Assembly: GCA_002478265.1 (NCBI GenBank)
Contig: DLNC01000035.1
Location: 10,743 to 74,742, forward strand
Source: Syntrophaceae bacterium UBA7520
GTDB taxonomy: Bacteria > Desulfobacterota > Syntrophia > Syntrophales > Smithellaceae
DNA length: 64,000 bases
Reading direction: 5' to 3'
Positions within the stretch are counted from its first letter, which is position 1; each line of letters begins with the position of its first letter. Of this stretch, positions 9,184 through 17,111 are shown one piece after another. The position numbers and the translations under genes are program-made. The notes beneath the pieces are model-generated. The model did no database searches and was not told the DNA's origin. It saw only the letters and a program-made list of their open reading frames with translations.

Positions 9184-9226
9184 AAAGGCGAAAGTTTGCT
9201 TTCCAAGGTTCAAGCTTTCGCCTTTT
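9184..9226 (+). terminator. Rho-independent terminator after the small secreted protein gene
   Basis: Arms 9184-9198 and 9211-9225 pair over 15 bases with a single G-U wobble and a 12-base loop, followed by a short U tract. It separates the small gene from the next one. Confidence 0.8.
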
Positions 9227-9246
9227 CTCGTTAAATGATTATTTAA

Positions 9247-9750
9247 ATGAAAAGAATCATCGTAAATATTCTGGTTATTTTCATATTTGTCGCTGTAGCA
9301 TTGACGGCTTTCGCCGGGCAAGCGGAAGATGAGGCAGATAAAATACTTTTCGCGGCGGAGAATGTTTTTCTGCAAATGAAAAATAAGGATTACCGGGCTA
9401 TCTGGGATGGGCTCAGCACAAAAACTAAAAATATTATTGTCAGTGATGTTTATAAAGCTTCAAAAAAAATGAATATAGCCGCAAACAAAGACGAACTGGA
9501 GAAGGATTTTGGTTTGGGCGGACCCAATGCCAAAGCATACTGGGATAGTTATTTGCAATATTTTGACCCGGTTCTGGTATTGGAAAAATGTAAATGGGGG
9601 ATGGGTAAAATTAAAAAAGATACGGCGGAAATATACGTTTTAAGTAAAGACGCCGAACGACCCGCTTTATTGAAAATGTACAAAGAAAATAATCTCTGGA
9701 AGCTGGGATTGGAAGAAAGCTTCGGCGCCAGAAAGTTAAATCCGTTTTAA
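9247..9750 (+). CDS. Secreted protein of unknown function
   Basis: A 167-residue protein with a signal peptide (MKRIIVNILVIFIFVAVALTAFA, cleavage near residue 23). The mature part is charged, mainly helical at first (ADKILFAAENVFLQMKNKDY) and then has strand-like segments. It resembles small periplasmic proteins of the SnoaL/NTF2-like type in broad pattern (a DYRAIWDGLS helix and a closing LLKMYKENNLWKLGLEE strand pair), but I cannot assign a family firmly. It follows a strong terminator, so it should have its own promoter, which I could not place with confidence. Function unknown; context suggests the cell envelope. Confidence 0.7.
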   Translation: MKRIIVNILVIFIFVAVALTAFAGQAEDEADKILFAAENVFLQMKNKDYRAIWDGLSTKTKNIIVSDVYKASKKMNIAANKDELEKDFGLGGPNAKAYWDSYLQYFDPVLVLEKCKWGMGKIKKDTAEIYVLSKDAERPALLKMYKENNLWKLGLEESFGARKLNPF

Positions 9751-9770
9751 AAATAGTTTTCTAGCCTGGT

Positions 9771-10709
9771 TTAATTTTTTGCCGCTTCTGACCAATTTAT
9801 CGCATCATTTGATGTCAATATTGTGCCATCGGTGCCCACAACAATAAATTTACCACGTCCATAAGCGGCTGCCGCTAGCCGGCTGTTCCTACCCGATTCG
9901 ACAACATTCCATGATGTTAAGTCCCGGGATATCATTATTGTTCCGTCATCACCCGCAGCCACATAAGTGCCATTGCCATAGGTAATGGTCAGGAGATGCT
10001 CCATTGTGGCGGAATAACGGTCAAACCATGTCAGCCATTCCCCGAATCCTATGGCGGATGTCATGATTCTTCCTCTTGTGCCGACCGCAATGAATAAATC
10101 ATTCGCATAAATCAGGCAGGAAAGATTATTCGCGTATTTCATTAATTGGCTTTCCCAGGTGAGAGCGTCATATGATTTGAATATTTGCCCCGTGTTGCTG
10201 ATGGCGAGAAAATACCCTGAACCCGGATGGTATTTGCTGTTTTTGTATCCGTAGGTGATGTTTTTCACGATTTGCCCCGGGCATAAAACCGCGTTCTTTG
10301 TCCATGTCACGCCATCCGGGGATGTTATGACTACGCCGTCTTCTCCGACGGCAATAAAAATATTTTTCGCGAATATAACCGCCCAAAGGTCTAAAACAAC
10401 GCCGGATGAAACCGTATTCCAATTCAAGCCATCCCGGGAACCGGTAACAATCGTTCCCTTCGCGCCGACAGCGACAAATTTATCACGGCCAAACACCAGA
10501 GAATGAAGAGGTATATTTGTTCCAGAGTTTCTCAGCGTCCACGTATTTCCGTCCAAAGATGTGTATATCAAGCCATCGCCGAACGTAATAGCGTAAACAG
10601 GCCAGGGACCTTCGCCTTTTTTTTGGGATTGCTGAGCATCAGCGATGGCGCAAAATACAAAAGTGAAAAAAAATAGTAAAACCGCGGAAAACGCTAGGGT
10701 CTTTTTCAT
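9771..10709 (-). CDS. Exported YCF48/sialidase-type beta-propeller protein
   Basis: A 312-residue exported protein with a signal peptide ending near ADA (residues 1-25). The mature protein is built of about six repeats of roughly 45 residues with the consensus F(V/I)AVG..G.I.TS.DG..W, typical of YCF48-like or BNR/sialidase-like beta-propellers. Such domains generally bind proteins or glycans; nothing here shows catalysis. The gene is convergent with the secreted-protein gene at 9247-9750 and has no neighbour that fixes its role. A Shine-Dalgarno-like AAGGAGAAGG precedes its start. Confidence 0.8.
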   Translation of the reverse strand: MKKTLAFSAVLLFFFTFVFCAIADAQQSQKKGEGPWPVYAITFGDGLIYTSLDGNTWTLRNSGTNIPLHSLVFGRDKFVAVGAKGTIVTGSRDGLNWNTVSSGVVLDLWAVIFAKNIFIAVGEDGVVITSPDGVTWTKNAVLCPGQIVKNITYGYKNSKYHPGSGYFLAISNTGQIFKSYDALTWESQLMKYANNLSCLIYANDLFIAVGTRGRIMTSAIGFGEWLTWFDRYSATMEHLLTITYGNGTYVAAGDDGTIMISRDLTSWNVVESGRNSRLAAAAYGRGKFIVVGTDGTILTSNDAINWSEAAKN

Positions 10710-10867
10710 TTTTCCTTCTCCTTTGTTTTAAAAAATTATTGTTTGGCGATGATATCATGCCGTAATTATTAGCATAATATTATAAGAAAGAAAACAGATA
10801 AATGAGCGAAAAACCTATGTGTGATTTAATCAGGCGTCTTTAGTTGTTGCCGTGAGATACCGGGGGG

Positions 10868-11899
10868 CTACTTTTTCTCCAGATTGGTGGCGCGCACGCC
10901 AATAAGTCGCACGCGTTTTTTGAGCTCCACGCGCCGGAGGCAGGCAAAGGCGGCTTTGCGTATTTCTTCCTCGGAATCCGTGTGCCCGGCCATGGTCTTT
11001 GCCCTGGTGAGCGTCTGAAAATCGCTGAAGCGGATTTTTATTGTGACGGTTCTCGCCCTGTATTCGTCGTCTTGCAAATCCGCGACCACTTCTTTGGTCA
11101 GTTCCGCCAGTGTCCGCGCGATTACCTGCCAGTTTCTGACGTCCTCCTGAAAAGTTGTTTCACGGCTGACGGATTTTGGTTCCCAGTGGGTGATGACCTC
11201 GCTTTCGTCAATGCCGCGGGAAGCTTCGTAAAGGTACTGGCCGTAGGATTCGCCGAAATGTTCAATAAGAATCTCCAGCGGTAGGTCCGCCAGCTGCCCG
11301 ATGGTTTCAACGCCCATACTTTTTAAATGACTTTCCGTTTTCGGCCCGATGCCGTAGAGCTTGCGTATGGGCAGGGGCCATAATTTTTCCGCGATGTCGT
11401 TTTCCTCGATAATGGTCAGACCGTCCGGCTTCTGCATGTCCGAGGCGATTTTGGCCAGAAGCTTATTGCCGGCAACACCAATGGAACAGGTGAGCCCTGT
11501 TTTTTCTTTTATTCCGGCTTTGATTTGCGCCGCGATAATTTCCGTGTTTTGGGAAAGAGCAGATATATCCAAAAATGCTTCATCAATGCCCGCGTTCTCC
11601 ATCAGCGGCGTCACGTTAAGCAGGATGGATTTGAATTCCTGTGATGCGGCCGCGTACGCTTCATAATCAACCGGCAGAAAAACGGCGCTGGGGCAGAGCT
11701 TGAAAGCCGTGCGCAGCGGCATGGCGGAGTGGATGCCGTATTTTCTCGCTTCATAATTCGCGGTGGAAACTACGCCTCTCTGCGAGGGATTGCCGCGGCC
11801 TCCGATAACCACCGGTTTGCCGCAAAGCGAGGGGTCTCTTTTTTCTTCCACGGCGGCAAAGAAAGCGTCCATGTCGATGTGCATGATTCTTCTGGTCAT
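10868..11899 (-). CDS. dinB: DNA polymerase IV (Y-family translesion polymerase)
   Basis: A 343-residue Y-family polymerase that copies past damaged bases. The N-terminal HIDMDAFFAAVE (residues 7-18) supplies the first metal ligands, and IDEAFLDIS near residue 105 the second Asp-Glu pair. SIGVAGNKLLAKIASDMQKP marks the palm/fingers, GIGPKT a helix-hairpin-helix, and the little-finger domain fills the C-terminus. Length is normal for DinB. The last residues lack an obvious QLxLF beta-clamp peptide (the protein ends RATNLEKK), so clamp binding would rely on another site. No LexA-type box was recognised upstream. It is divergent from the membrane-protein gene at 12061. Confidence 0.95.
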   Translation of the reverse strand: MTRRIMHIDMDAFFAAVEEKRDPSLCGKPVVIGGRGNPSQRGVVSTANYEARKYGIHSAMPLRTAFKLCPSAVFLPVDYEAYAAASQEFKSILLNVTPLMENAGIDEAFLDISALSQNTEIIAAQIKAGIKEKTGLTCSIGVAGNKLLAKIASDMQKPDGLTIIEENDIAEKLWPLPIRKLYGIGPKTESHLKSMGVETIGQLADLPLEILIEHFGESYGQYLYEASRGIDESEVITHWEPKSVSRETTFQEDVRNWQVIARTLAELTKEVVADLQDDEYRARTVTIKIRFSDFQTLTRAKTMAGHTDSEEEIRKAAFACLRRVELKKRVRLIGVRATNLEKK

Positions 11900-11976
11900 A
11901 TATTGTTCAGATTATCATTTTTGCGTCTGTTTTAGTAGCGCCCGCGTGTTTCAAAACAGCCGCGTCCTTAATTGCC

Positions 11977-12005
11977 TTGACATGTTATATCGTTTTTCAT
12001 ATACA
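11977..12005 (+). promoter_or_regulatory. Strong sigma70-type promoter
   Basis: TTGACA at 11977-11982 and TATACA at 12000-12005 with an ideal 17-base spacer, upstream of the membrane-protein gene. Confidence 0.7.
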
Positions 12006-12060
12006 AAACGCGTCTCTTTTGGCAAGAACCACAATTTATACAGCTTCCTGAGTGCCGAGC

Positions 12061-12867
12061 ATGAACAACCTTTTCCTCAGTTTCTTCATGGCGCTTCTCT
12101 TGTCCGCGGGTGTGGTCGGTCTGCTTCGGCTGCTGCGCCTCGAGTTTTATCCCACAAATATTTTTCCCCTTGTTCCGGTTTTTTACGCTCTTGTTTACGA
12201 AATACTCGAGAGGCGCAGACTGGAAAAAAGCAAACCGCGAAAAAGCGAAAAAATTGTCAGCAAGCCGCGCATCACCAGGATGTTTGAATACATAACCATC
12301 AGCAGAATCCTTGCCGCCGTCGCCCTGAGTTTTATCATCAAGCTCGCTTTTGAGCTAATTTTTCTGATTCTTTACATCCAGTCCGCCGGTGTGAGTTTTT
12401 ATGAAATTTATGGTGTGATAAATATTGATACGATCAGTAAATTCATCCGGGGCGATCATCCGTGGCTTACCGGATCATCCGGCTTTTACAATTTATCCCT
12501 TCTTGCTTTTATCACCAGTCTGGGCACCGGCCTCTGGATCGGTTATACCTCCCGGGGCAGGGCTATTGTCGAAGGAGTTTTTGTGGGCGCGGCCTTTACT
12601 TTGATCACCGCCATCACCAATATGCTGGTGCTTTACCGGGAAATTGAAGAAGTGGCCAATCAAATGGCCGAAACAATGGGTTCCGGCGTACGCATCGGAT
12701 TGGCCGCTGTTTTGGCCATGCAGGTGCTGCTTTTCGGCTTCTGGTCGGGTGTCGCCTATAGGGCGAAAATGAAACGCAAAAAAATGGCCGCCGCGAAGAC
12801 CCCCGTGAAAAAAACGCAAAAAAGAGCGCGAATTTCCGTAAAAAAGAAAAATCTGCCAAAGAAGTAA
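12061..12867 (+). CDS. Membrane protein of unknown function with Lys-rich tail
   Basis: About 268 residues with roughly five hydrophobic segments: near the N-terminus, residues 35-50, 85-115, 150-200 and 220-240. The tail of about 40 residues is very rich in lysine and arginine (KKTQKRARISVKKKNLPKK) and should face the cytoplasm, where it may bind nucleic acid or acidic lipid. I do not recognise the family. An in-frame GTG at 12052 could add three residues; ATG at 12061 is preferred. It lies just ahead of the mla operon in the same direction, but mlaE has its own promoter, so a link is unproven. Confidence 0.65.
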   Translation: MNNLFLSFFMALLLSAGVVGLLRLLRLEFYPTNIFPLVPVFYALVYEILERRRLEKSKPRKSEKIVSKPRITRMFEYITISRILAAVALSFIIKLAFELIFLILYIQSAGVSFYEIYGVINIDTISKFIRGDHPWLTGSSGFYNLSLLAFITSLGTGLWIGYTSRGRAIVEGVFVGAAFTLITAITNMLVLYREIEEVANQMAETMGSGVRIGLAAVLAMQVLLFGFWSGVAYRAKMKRKKMAAAKTPVKKTQKRARISVKKKNLPKK

Positions 12868-12910
12868 AAAAAGCCCATCGCGAGGTCATATTATTTTTAC
12901 ATGCTTTTGG

Positions 12911-12938
12911 TTGACGAATTGGGCTAAATATGTAAAAT
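12911..12938 (+). promoter_or_regulatory. Promoter of the mla operon
   Basis: TTGACG at 12911-12916 and TAAAAT at 12933-12938, spacer 16, placed 29-38 bases ahead of the mlaE start. Both boxes match consensus at 5/6. Confidence 0.6.
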
Positions 12939-12966
12939 TCCACGTCTATATTTTGCAATTGAGGGA

Positions 12967-13821
12967 ATGCTTATCATGTTGCCGGAAAACGGTTGCCAGA
13001 CTGACGAAAGCACAGAGAAAAAGAGCATCGGTCGGAAATTGACCGAGCCTTTTGCCAATATCGGCAAGGCCGTACTCGACTGGATTGATACAATGGGGGC
13101 GGCCACAATATTTCTTTTTGCCGCGCTATGGAAAACATTTCGTGCCCGGCAGCTTCCCAAGGTGGTCAACCAGCTTTATTACATCGGCGCGAGATCCAGC
13201 GGCATCATCATACTGATAAGTCTATTTACCGGCATGGTTTTGGGCCTGCAGTCTTATTACGCGCTGGCCAAATTTGGCGCGCAAAGCGCGGTGGGCACGC
13301 TGGTTTCGTTGTCCCTGATCAGAGAGCTGGGACCGGTGTTATCCGCCATTATGATTACCGCCCGGGCCGGCTCGGCCATCACGGCGGAAATAGGCATCCA
13401 ACGTATTTCCGAACAGATTGACGCGCTGCGCACGATGCGCATTGATCCTTTAAGGCATGTAATCAGTCCCAGAGTCAGCGCGGCCATTATCAGCTTTCCG
13501 ATCTTGACCACTTTTTTCAATCTTATCGGGATCATGGGCGGCTATGTTTCCAGCGTCATACTGCTGGGGCTAAATCCCGGTGTTTATTTCAACAGCATCC
13601 GGGCAAACGTGGATATTAATGATATTACCGACGGTTTGGTTAAGTCCATTGTTTTCGCGGTTATCGTGGCGACGGTTTGCTGCTACCAGGGTTATTTCGC
13701 GCATCTGCGCAAGGACAGCCATGGCGCCAAAGCCGTAGGCATGGCCACAACTTCGGCTGTCGTGATTTCCTGCGTGCTGATTCTGGTATCAGATTATGTG
13801 GTAACCTCATTTTTGATATAG
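12967..13821 (+). CDS. mlaE: Mla lipid-transport ABC permease MlaE
   Basis: A 284-residue inner-membrane permease of the MlaE family, part of the MlaFEDB complex that moves phospholipids between the inner and outer membranes. The family core is plain: a GLQSYYALAKFGAQ loop, then LVSLSLIRELGPVLSAIMITARAGSAITAEI around residues 115-145, and hydrophobic helices to the end. A roughly 50-residue N-terminal cytoplasmic extension precedes the first helix. A second in-frame ATG at 12976 is an alternative start. The stop is 8 bases ahead of mlaF. Confidence 0.95.
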   Translation: MLIMLPENGCQTDESTEKKSIGRKLTEPFANIGKAVLDWIDTMGAATIFLFAALWKTFRARQLPKVVNQLYYIGARSSGIIILISLFTGMVLGLQSYYALAKFGAQSAVGTLVSLSLIRELGPVLSAIMITARAGSAITAEIGIQRISEQIDALRTMRIDPLRHVISPRVSAAIISFPILTTFFNLIGIMGGYVSSVILLGLNPGVYFNSIRANVDINDITDGLVKSIVFAVIVATVCCYQGYFAHLRKDSHGAKAVGMATTSAVVISCVLILVSDYVVTSFLI

Positions 13822-13829
13822 AGTAAATT

Positions 13830-15074
13830 ATGACCACACCTTTGATTGAATTTCGCAATGTTACCAAATGCTTCGGCGGCCGCAACGTTCTGGACGGCAT
13901 TGACTTAAAAATTTATGAAGGCGAGGTAACGACCATCATCGGGCTGAGCGGCGCGGGCAAAAGCGTCTTGCTCAAGCATATTATCGGGTTGTTCGTGCCG
14001 GACAGCGGGACGATTCTTTTTCGCGGCAAACCAGTTACGCAGATGACCAAGGAGGAAATAAATCAGGCCTTGTCGCAGATGAGCTACATGTTTCAGGGCA
14101 ACGCGCTTTTTGATTCACTGACCGTTTACGAAAATATCGCCTTGCCGCTGCGCGAAACAACCAATCTGAAGAAGGAAGAAATCCACCGGCGCGTGATGGC
14201 CCGGATTGAGCAAACAGAACTCACGGAAGCTGCCGACAAGTTCCCGTCGGAGCTATCCGGCGGCATGCAAAAAAGGGCGGCGCTGGCGCGCGCGCTGGTC
14301 ACCGATCCCAAGATAGTTCTTTTTGACGAGCCGACTACCGGGCAGGATCCGGTGCGCAAAAACGCGATTTTAAGCATGATTGCCCAGTATCAGAGGAAAT
14401 TTGATTTCACCGCCATACTGGTTAGCCATGAGATTCCCGATGTCTATTTTATTTCCAATCGGGTGCTTGCTCTTTACCAGGGCAAGATTGTTTTTCAGGG
14501 GACGCCGGAGGAACTGGAAGAGTTTGACCATCCCTTCAATGATGAAGTTATCAGTTCCCTGGAGGCGCTGCAGAAGGAGCTTACCGGACTTTATTCGCGC
14601 CGGCAGTTCAAGGTTCTCAACAGCGCCCAAATGCAGCGCAAAAAGACTGGCGAGCCGTTCTCGGTTGTTGTTTTTAATCTTGTCGATGTGGACCATCTTA
14701 TGGTTAATTTAGGTCCGGATGTGGTGCACGAAGCCATCCGGCGCATGTGCATGTATATCGACAAGCATTTCGGCATTATCGGAGGTTTTTCCACCCGCTT
14801 TAACACCAGCGAGATTGTCACCGTGCTGCCGCATTCCAATCTCGAGGAAGCGTTGAGCGTTCTAGATGATTTTGCCAGGGATTTTCGCGGTCAGGGCATA
14901 AAGGACGTGTGGAATTGGGCGGGCGTGCGACGCTTGGTGGCGATTTCCGGACCGATCACATTTACTATTGTTGCCGGCGTTGCCGAAGGAATACCCATAA
15001 ATAAAATAGAAACTATTATAAACGCGGCCAGGGGCGACCAGCGCGAAATTTGGTCCGCCACTATGAACAGCTAG
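13830..15074 (+). CDS. mlaF: MlaF ATPase fused to a degenerate GGDEF domain
   Basis: The N-terminal 240 residues are a normal MlaF ABC ATPase: Walker A GLSGAGKS (38-45), signature LSGGMQKR (142-149), Walker B IVLFDEPT (162-169) and the H-loop His200. Standard MlaF ends near residue 265, but this one runs to 414. The extra part reads like a GGDEF domain: TGLYSRRQF (252-260), VFNLVDVDHL (281-290), RFNTSEIVTVLP (323-334) in the place of RYGGDEFVVLLP, and ITFTIVAGVAEG (376-387) for the usual SIGVA strand. The GG[DE]EF signature is replaced by NTSEI, so diguanylate cyclase activity is unlikely; a nucleotide-binding or regulatory role is inference. Confidence 0.92.
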   Translation: MTTPLIEFRNVTKCFGGRNVLDGIDLKIYEGEVTTIIGLSGAGKSVLLKHIIGLFVPDSGTILFRGKPVTQMTKEEINQALSQMSYMFQGNALFDSLTVYENIALPLRETTNLKKEEIHRRVMARIEQTELTEAADKFPSELSGGMQKRAALARALVTDPKIVLFDEPTTGQDPVRKNAILSMIAQYQRKFDFTAILVSHEIPDVYFISNRVLALYQGKIVFQGTPEELEEFDHPFNDEVISSLEALQKELTGLYSRRQFKVLNSAQMQRKKTGEPFSVVVFNLVDVDHLMVNLGPDVVHEAIRRMCMYIDKHFGIIGGFSTRFNTSEIVTVLPHSNLEEALSVLDDFARDFRGQGIKDVWNWAGVRRLVAISGPITFTIVAGVAEGIPINKIETIINAARGDQREIWSATMNS

Positions 15075-15085
15075 GGAGAGTAGGT

Positions 15086-15538
15086 ATGAAAAAGTACAAA
15101 ATAGAAACCATCGTGGGAATCTTTGTGGTTATCGGATTGATCTCCATCGGATACATGACCGTGCGGCTGGGTAATGTTTCTTTCTTCGGGGATAATACTT
15201 ACAAATTGACGGCGCGGTTCAACTCGGTAACCGGCCTGAGGATAGGCCACCAGGTGGACATATTCGGCATCCAGGTGGGACGGATTTCTCGCATCGAAAT
15301 GGATCAGGAATCGCAAAGGGCAGTGGTAGAAATGAGAATAAAAAGAGGCATAAAAATTTATGATGACGCCATTGCCTCCATTAAAACGGAAGGTTTGCTG
15401 GGCGACAGTTACCTGAGCATAGACCCGGGAGGCGCGGGCGATCTGCTGGAAGACGGTGGGGTCATCACTGAAACCCAGTCGCCGGTGGACATCATCGAGC
15501 TCATCAGCAAATACGCCTTTGGTGACGTGAAAAAATAG
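15086..15538 (+). CDS. mlaD: MCE-domain lipid-binding protein MlaD
   Basis: About 150 residues. One N-terminal membrane anchor (IETIVGIFVVIGLISIGYMT) is followed by a single MCE domain (YKLTARFNSVTGLRIGHQVD ... GLLGDSYLSIDPGG). MlaD forms a hexameric periplasmic ring on the MlaFE complex and passes lipid to MlaC. The start is taken at the ATG at 15086 behind GGGAGAGTAGGT, not an upstream in-frame codon that would overlap mlaF. Shorter than E. coli MlaD (183 residues), lacking much of its C-terminal helix region. Confidence 0.93.
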   Translation: MKKYKIETIVGIFVVIGLISIGYMTVRLGNVSFFGDNTYKLTARFNSVTGLRIGHQVDIFGIQVGRISRIEMDQESQRAVVEMRIKRGIKIYDDAIASIKTEGLLGDSYLSIDPGGAGDLLEDGGVITETQSPVDIIELISKYAFGDVKK

Positions 15539-15565
15539 ACGAAAGAAAAAGGGGAGGATTTGCAG

Positions 15566-16162
15566 ATGCAAAAAAAATGGACGGGATTTTTTAGCGTATT
15601 AATGCTTTTTGTTTTTATCGTTCCGGTTTATGCCGCCGCGCCGCTTGCCGTGGTGGAGACCAATGTCAATAAAGTGCTTGACGTTCTGCGCGACCCCAAG
15701 CTCAAAGCGCCTGCAGCCAAGGATGCCAAGACACAAAGACTGCGCGTTATCTATAAGGGAATGTTCAACGAGGTGGAATTTTCCCGCCGCACGCTGGGCC
15801 GAAACTGGAATCAGTTCACGCCCGCGCAGCGCGCCGAGTTTATCGAGCTTTTTGAACAGGTGCTGGAAAAGGCCTATCTGGATAAAATCCTTTCCTATAC
15901 CAACGAAAAAATCGAGTACACGAGGGAAATCCTTCATTCCGACAAACAGGCCGAAGTGCAGACAAAAGTTGTGACCTCCTCGCAGGAGATACCGATTTTC
16001 TACCGGCTGATTTTTGCCGACGGCAGCTGGAGGGTGTATGATGTGGTTGTGGAAAACGTCAGCCTGGTGCAGAACTACCGCACACAGTTCAACGATATTC
16101 TGGCAAAAAATAATCCCGAGCATTTGCTGCAGATTTTGCGCAAGAGGGTAAAGGAACAATAA
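15566..16162 (+). CDS. mlaC: Periplasmic phospholipid carrier MlaC
   Basis: About 198 residues of the Ttg2D/MlaC family, the soluble shuttle that carries phospholipid between MlaA and MlaFED. A signal peptide (cleavage after VYAAA, about residue 25) precedes the family pattern: VETNVNKVLDVLRD, LGRNWNQFTPAQRAEFIELFEQVLEKAYLDKI, then WRVYDVVVENVSLVQNYRTQFNDIL. The ATG at 15566 is chosen over the TTG at 15560 because the GGGGAGGA at 15551-15558 is then correctly spaced. Fifth-to-last gene step in the mla operon order E-F-D-C-A. Confidence 0.95.
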   Translation: MQKKWTGFFSVLMLFVFIVPVYAAAPLAVVETNVNKVLDVLRDPKLKAPAAKDAKTQRLRVIYKGMFNEVEFSRRTLGRNWNQFTPAQRAEFIELFEQVLEKAYLDKILSYTNEKIEYTREILHSDKQAEVQTKVVTSSQEIPIFYRLIFADGSWRVYDVVVENVSLVQNYRTQFNDILAKNNPEHLLQILRKRVKEQ

Positions 16163-16186
16163 GCGGTTTATGGGCAGGCGGGATTT

Positions 16187-17095
16187 ATGAATATTTCCGG
16201 ACGCTTATCTTTGGCTAAATATTTGGCAGTTGCGGTGATGATGACGATATTCTTTGTCGCGGTCGGCGTGCATGCGTCCCCACCTGCCGCCGAGTCTTCT
16301 GAGCTGAAAATTGTTTTGGTTTCTTCGGAGGCGGCTAAAGCTGACGCCGGTAAAAAATCCGTGTTGGATGAAGATTATGTCGAGGATGACGAATATTACG
16401 ATGATGAGGCGGCCCAAAAAGCAAAAATCGCCGATCCGATCGAGCCTTTCAACCGGGTCATGTATCATTTCAACGACAAGCTCTATTTCTGGGTGCTCAA
16501 GCCCGCCGCTCAGGGATATAAGTTTGTTGTTCCCGAAGTGGGGCGCGTCAGTGTCAGAAATTTCTTCTCCAATCTCAGAACGCCCACGCGCTTTGTAAGC
16601 TGTCTGCTGCAGGCGGATTTCAACGGCGCAGCCACGGAAGCGGGGCGCTTCGCCATAAACACTATCTGGGGGATCGGCGGGCTGCTTGACCCTTCCTCCG
16701 GCCAGGAGCTCAACCTGAAAAAACAGGATACGGACCTGGGGCAGACATTGGGTTTTTACGGCGTGGGACACGGATTTTATATTGTCTGGCCGATTTTCGG
16801 GCCGTCCAGCCCGCGTGATTCGGCGGATATCGTCGGCGATTATTTTTTGTATCCAGTTTCCTATCTCGATCCTTTTTATGTGCCGTGGTGCGTGCGCGCT
16901 TATGAAGAAGTCAACAGTACTTCTTTGCGTATCGGTGATTATGAATCGCTGAAAGATGCGGCGATTGATCCTTATATCGCGATACGCGACGCCTACGCTC
17001 AATATCGCGCCAATAAAGTAAAGCAAAGAAAAATGAAATTTGAATCATTTTGGGGCGGACAGACTAAAAAGGAAAACGTGGAGAAACAGGATTAA
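16187..17095 (+). CDS. mlaA: Outer-membrane lipid-asymmetry protein MlaA (VacJ)
   Basis: A 302-residue MlaA/VacJ protein, which removes mislocalised phospholipid from the outer leaflet and hands it to MlaC. Family motifs: DPIEPFNRVMYHFNDKLYFW (about 84-103), VRNFFSNLRTPTRFV, GRFAINTIWGIGGLLDPSS and DTDLGQTLGFYGVGHGFYIVWP. An acidic linker (EDYVEDDEYYDDE) separates the signal peptide from the domain. Unlike E. coli MlaA the signal peptide has no Cys after it (cleavage near VHA), so the protein is probably not a lipoprotein. Last recognised mla gene; the barrel gene follows within 20 bases. Confidence 0.93.
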   Translation: MNISGRLSLAKYLAVAVMMTIFFVAVGVHASPPAAESSELKIVLVSSEAAKADAGKKSVLDEDYVEDDEYYDDEAAQKAKIADPIEPFNRVMYHFNDKLYFWVLKPAAQGYKFVVPEVGRVSVRNFFSNLRTPTRFVSCLLQADFNGAATEAGRFAINTIWGIGGLLDPSSGQELNLKKQDTDLGQTLGFYGVGHGFYIVWPIFGPSSPRDSADIVGDYFLYPVSYLDPFYVPWCVRAYEEVNSTSLRIGDYESLKDAAIDPYIAIRDAYAQYRANKVKQRKMKFESFWGGQTKKENVEKQD

Positions 17096-17111
17096 ATAAG
17101 GAGGAATTTCT

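Noticed and set aside
9771..10709. YCF48-like protein as a photosystem assembly factor
   Set aside because: The window shows no phototrophy genes; the fold is common in secreted proteins of other bacteria.
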